A stretch of DNA of 64,000 nucleotides from Dyadobacter psychrophilus (GTDB lineage: Bacteria; Bacteroidota; Bacteroidia; Cytophagales; Spirosomataceae), in NCBI RefSeq assembly GCF_900167945.1, contig NZ_FUZA01000001.1, forward strand, positions 186,001 to 250,000. Reading direction: 5' to 3'. Positions within the stretch are counted from its first letter, which is position 1. Every line of letters begins with the position of its first letter. Below the pieces are notes generated by a model. The model saw nothing but the letters and a program-made list of their open reading frames with translations. It was not told the DNA's origin and did not search any database. Position numbers and translations under genes: made by a program. Of this stretch, positions 62,555-64,000 are shown in pieces.

Positions 62555-64000
62555 ATGTTTAGATATGTCCTGCTGTTTTTGCTGCTATCCACCTATGCAT
62601 CGGCCCAGAAAAATCCCGATAGCCTGGAAGTATACAGCAGAGACAGCCTTCGATACACAAACCTGAAAGCACGGATGTCGAAGACCAAGTTTTCGCGCGC
62701 GGTATACAGGCTGCTGTTCAGAGATGTTTATAACCAGGGAAAAGTGACGGAGGTGAAAGAGATTGAAACCAACCCGTTCACGCCCTATGAAGGAATGGTG
62801 ATCCGGAAAATCTACATCCGGCAGCTCGATATCCTGGGAGAGTCGGTTTACGACACGACACGCGAAGGGAAGCGACTCGAAAAATTCCTTAGTAAAAATC
62901 TGCACACCAACACGCGCGAGGGCATTATACGGCGTTCATTTTTATTATTCTCCGAAGGGGATGACATTCAGGCTCAAATGTTAAAGGATAATGAGCGTCT
63001 GCTGAGGACCAACAGGACAATCACCGATGCACGTATTATCGTCGTTCCCCGAAAAGATGTGACGTGGATGGCAGACGTAGTGGTGCTTATTCAGGACTCC
63101 TGGTCGCTCAATTTCAGGGGCGGATTTAACTCATTTAATAAATTCAATATTGGCGTTGAAGATATCAATGTAAGAGGAACAACACATTCCCAACTCACCC
63201 GGATACGATGGGACGGAAATGACAGCCTTCGCAAAAAATTCCAGTTTCGGACGATTTATACGGTTCCATATATTGGCAAAACCTTCATTACCGGACAAGC
63301 AAGCTTCATATATGAACGAGATCTTGAAGAAAGGTCAATCCGCTTTTACAGGCGATTTTTGACCAATGAAACAAAATATGCGGGAGCTGTTGAAACTGGT
63401 CAGACGATGATCCGGCAAATTAAGAGAAACCCCAGCGACACAGAGGAACCAATCATATTTCCCACAAAATTCAATTATTACGATGTCTGGCTGGGCCGTT
63501 CATTCAAATTCCCCTTTCCTGCGAGCCGCCTGGCTGAGAATTCAAGGATCGTAATCGCGGCCCGGCATAACAAATATCATTATACGGAACGTCCGGAGGT
63601 TTCACCCTACATTAATAAAGTGTATTGGAACAAAAGCGCGACGTTACTCAGCCTGGGTTATTCCAACCGTAATTATAAGCGGGACGTTTTGATCTACGGT
63701 TTCGGACGGACTGAGGACGTTCCCGTCGGTAACCTATTTGCACTGACAGCTGGCCGGGAAGATACCGAGTTTGGCGCGAGAGGTTATGCAGGCTTGCAAT
63801 ATGCGCGGGGAAAATACCTGCCGCATAACCTCGGCTATATGTATGGTTTGATCAACATTGGTTCATACATTAAAGAAGCCAAAGCGCAGCAGGGCGTGAT
63901 CAGCGCACAACTGAATTACATCAGCAACCTGATCCCATTCAGATACAGTTTTTTCCGCCAGTTTTTTACGGGACGTTACACACGCGGTGTTAACCGGGAC
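62555..64000 (+). CDS. Large outer-membrane protein, BamA/TamA-like (3' end outside window)
   Basis: 482 codons are visible, with no stop. Signal peptide about 1-18 (MFRYVLLFLLLSTYASAQ). A POTRA-like region (residues ~80-190, EGMVIRKIYIRQLDILGESVY and LLRTNRTITDARIIVV) precedes strand-rich barrel sequence (WSLNFRGGFNSFNKFNIGVED and later repeats). This fits an outer-membrane protein of the Omp85 type, but no defining barrel motif is in view. Its start is 104 nt after the preceding gene. Confidence 0.7.
   Translation, partial: MFRYVLLFLLLSTYASAQKNPDSLEVYSRDSLRYTNLKARMSKTKFSRAVYRLLFRDVYNQGKVTEVKEIETNPFTPYEGMVIRKIYIRQLDILGESVYDTTREGKRLEKFLSKNLHTNTREGIIRRSFLLFSEGDDIQAQMLKDNERLLRTNRTITDARIIVVPRKDVTWMADVVVLIQDSWSLNFRGGFNSFNKFNIGVEDINVRGTTHSQLTRIRWDGNDSLRKKFQFRTIYTVPYIGKTFITGQASFIYERDLEERSIRFYRRFLTNETKYAGAVETGQTMIRQIKRNPSDTEEPIIFPTKFNYYDVWLGRSFKFPFPASRLAENSRIVIAARHNKYHYTERPEVSPYINKVYWNKSATLLSLGYSNRNYKRDVLIYGFGRTEDVPVGNLFALTAGREDTEFGARGYAGLQYARGKYLPHNLGYMYGLINIGSYIKEAKAQQGVISAQLNYISNLIPFRYSFFRQFFTGRYTRGVNRD

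Overview
This 64 kb window comes from a Bacteroidota chromosome, most likely Cytophagales and Dyadobacter-like. The evidence is SusC/SusD with a FecR/ECF-sigma pair, a NUDIX-type AraR beside araBA, the monofunctional MtgA, DUF2851, C10 peptidases with Spi-type propeptides, promoters of the TAnnTTTG type, and few Shine-Dalgarno sequences. No tRNA, rRNA, CRISPR array, transposase or prophage is visible. Genus assignment is inference.

Layout. 1-4.0 kb: araA (cut by the window edge) and araB, read leftwards, with a palindromic operator over their promoter and the NUDIX regulator upstream. 4.1-15.1 kb: secreted phosphoesterases, a PIN toxin/antitoxin pair with a frameshifted toxin, mtgA, DUF2851, the CCA-adding enzyme, a TumE-type toxin module, a truncated globin with AMP nucleosidase, a lone HsdR-N nuclease-like protein, YceI and MarR. 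15.2-23.7 kb: Maf, a GH13 glucosidase, an SMP-30 lactonase, envelope proteins, GtrA, thiolase, an MHS transporter with a small membrane protein, and a very acidic protein.

23.9-43.9 kb is the most distinctive region: a rightward cluster of about 15 genes in which almost every enzyme carries an export signal. It encodes a CBM9-like protein, a lactonase, a Tat-exported SelA/DgaE-like PLP enzyme, two secreted paralogous deacetylases, two sorbosone/glucose-dehydrogenase-like propellers, cytochromes c, a Tat-exported RidA, a secreted RraA-like protein, an ECF sigma/FecR/STN-SusC/SusD uptake and signalling unit, and a BASS-type carrier. I read this as a candidate periplasmic oxidative route for an acylated amino sugar or a related N- or O-acyl compound: oxidation, lactone opening, deacylation, PLP-dependent ammonia elimination with RidA clean-up, then import of a keto acid. 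The substrate is unproven.

44.5-51.1 kb: a thiamin operon (promoter, TPP riboswitch, thiS, thiC, a fused double ThiE, thiG, thiH, thiF/moeB-rhodanese). The fused ThiE has a perfect 28-bp palindrome in its domain linker. 51.1-53.8 kb: a GH39-like glycosidase and a TSUP carrier. 53.9-60.7 kb: nuoA is separated from nuoB-nuoC by a 5-kb leftward block with two alternating C10-peptidase/small-lipoprotein pairs, a divergent XRE regulator and three 21-bp-phased direct repeats between them. 60.7-64 kb: a thioredoxin-fold-like secreted protein and the start of a large outer-membrane protein that runs off the window.

All calls rest on reading the sequence and its translations; no database search was run.
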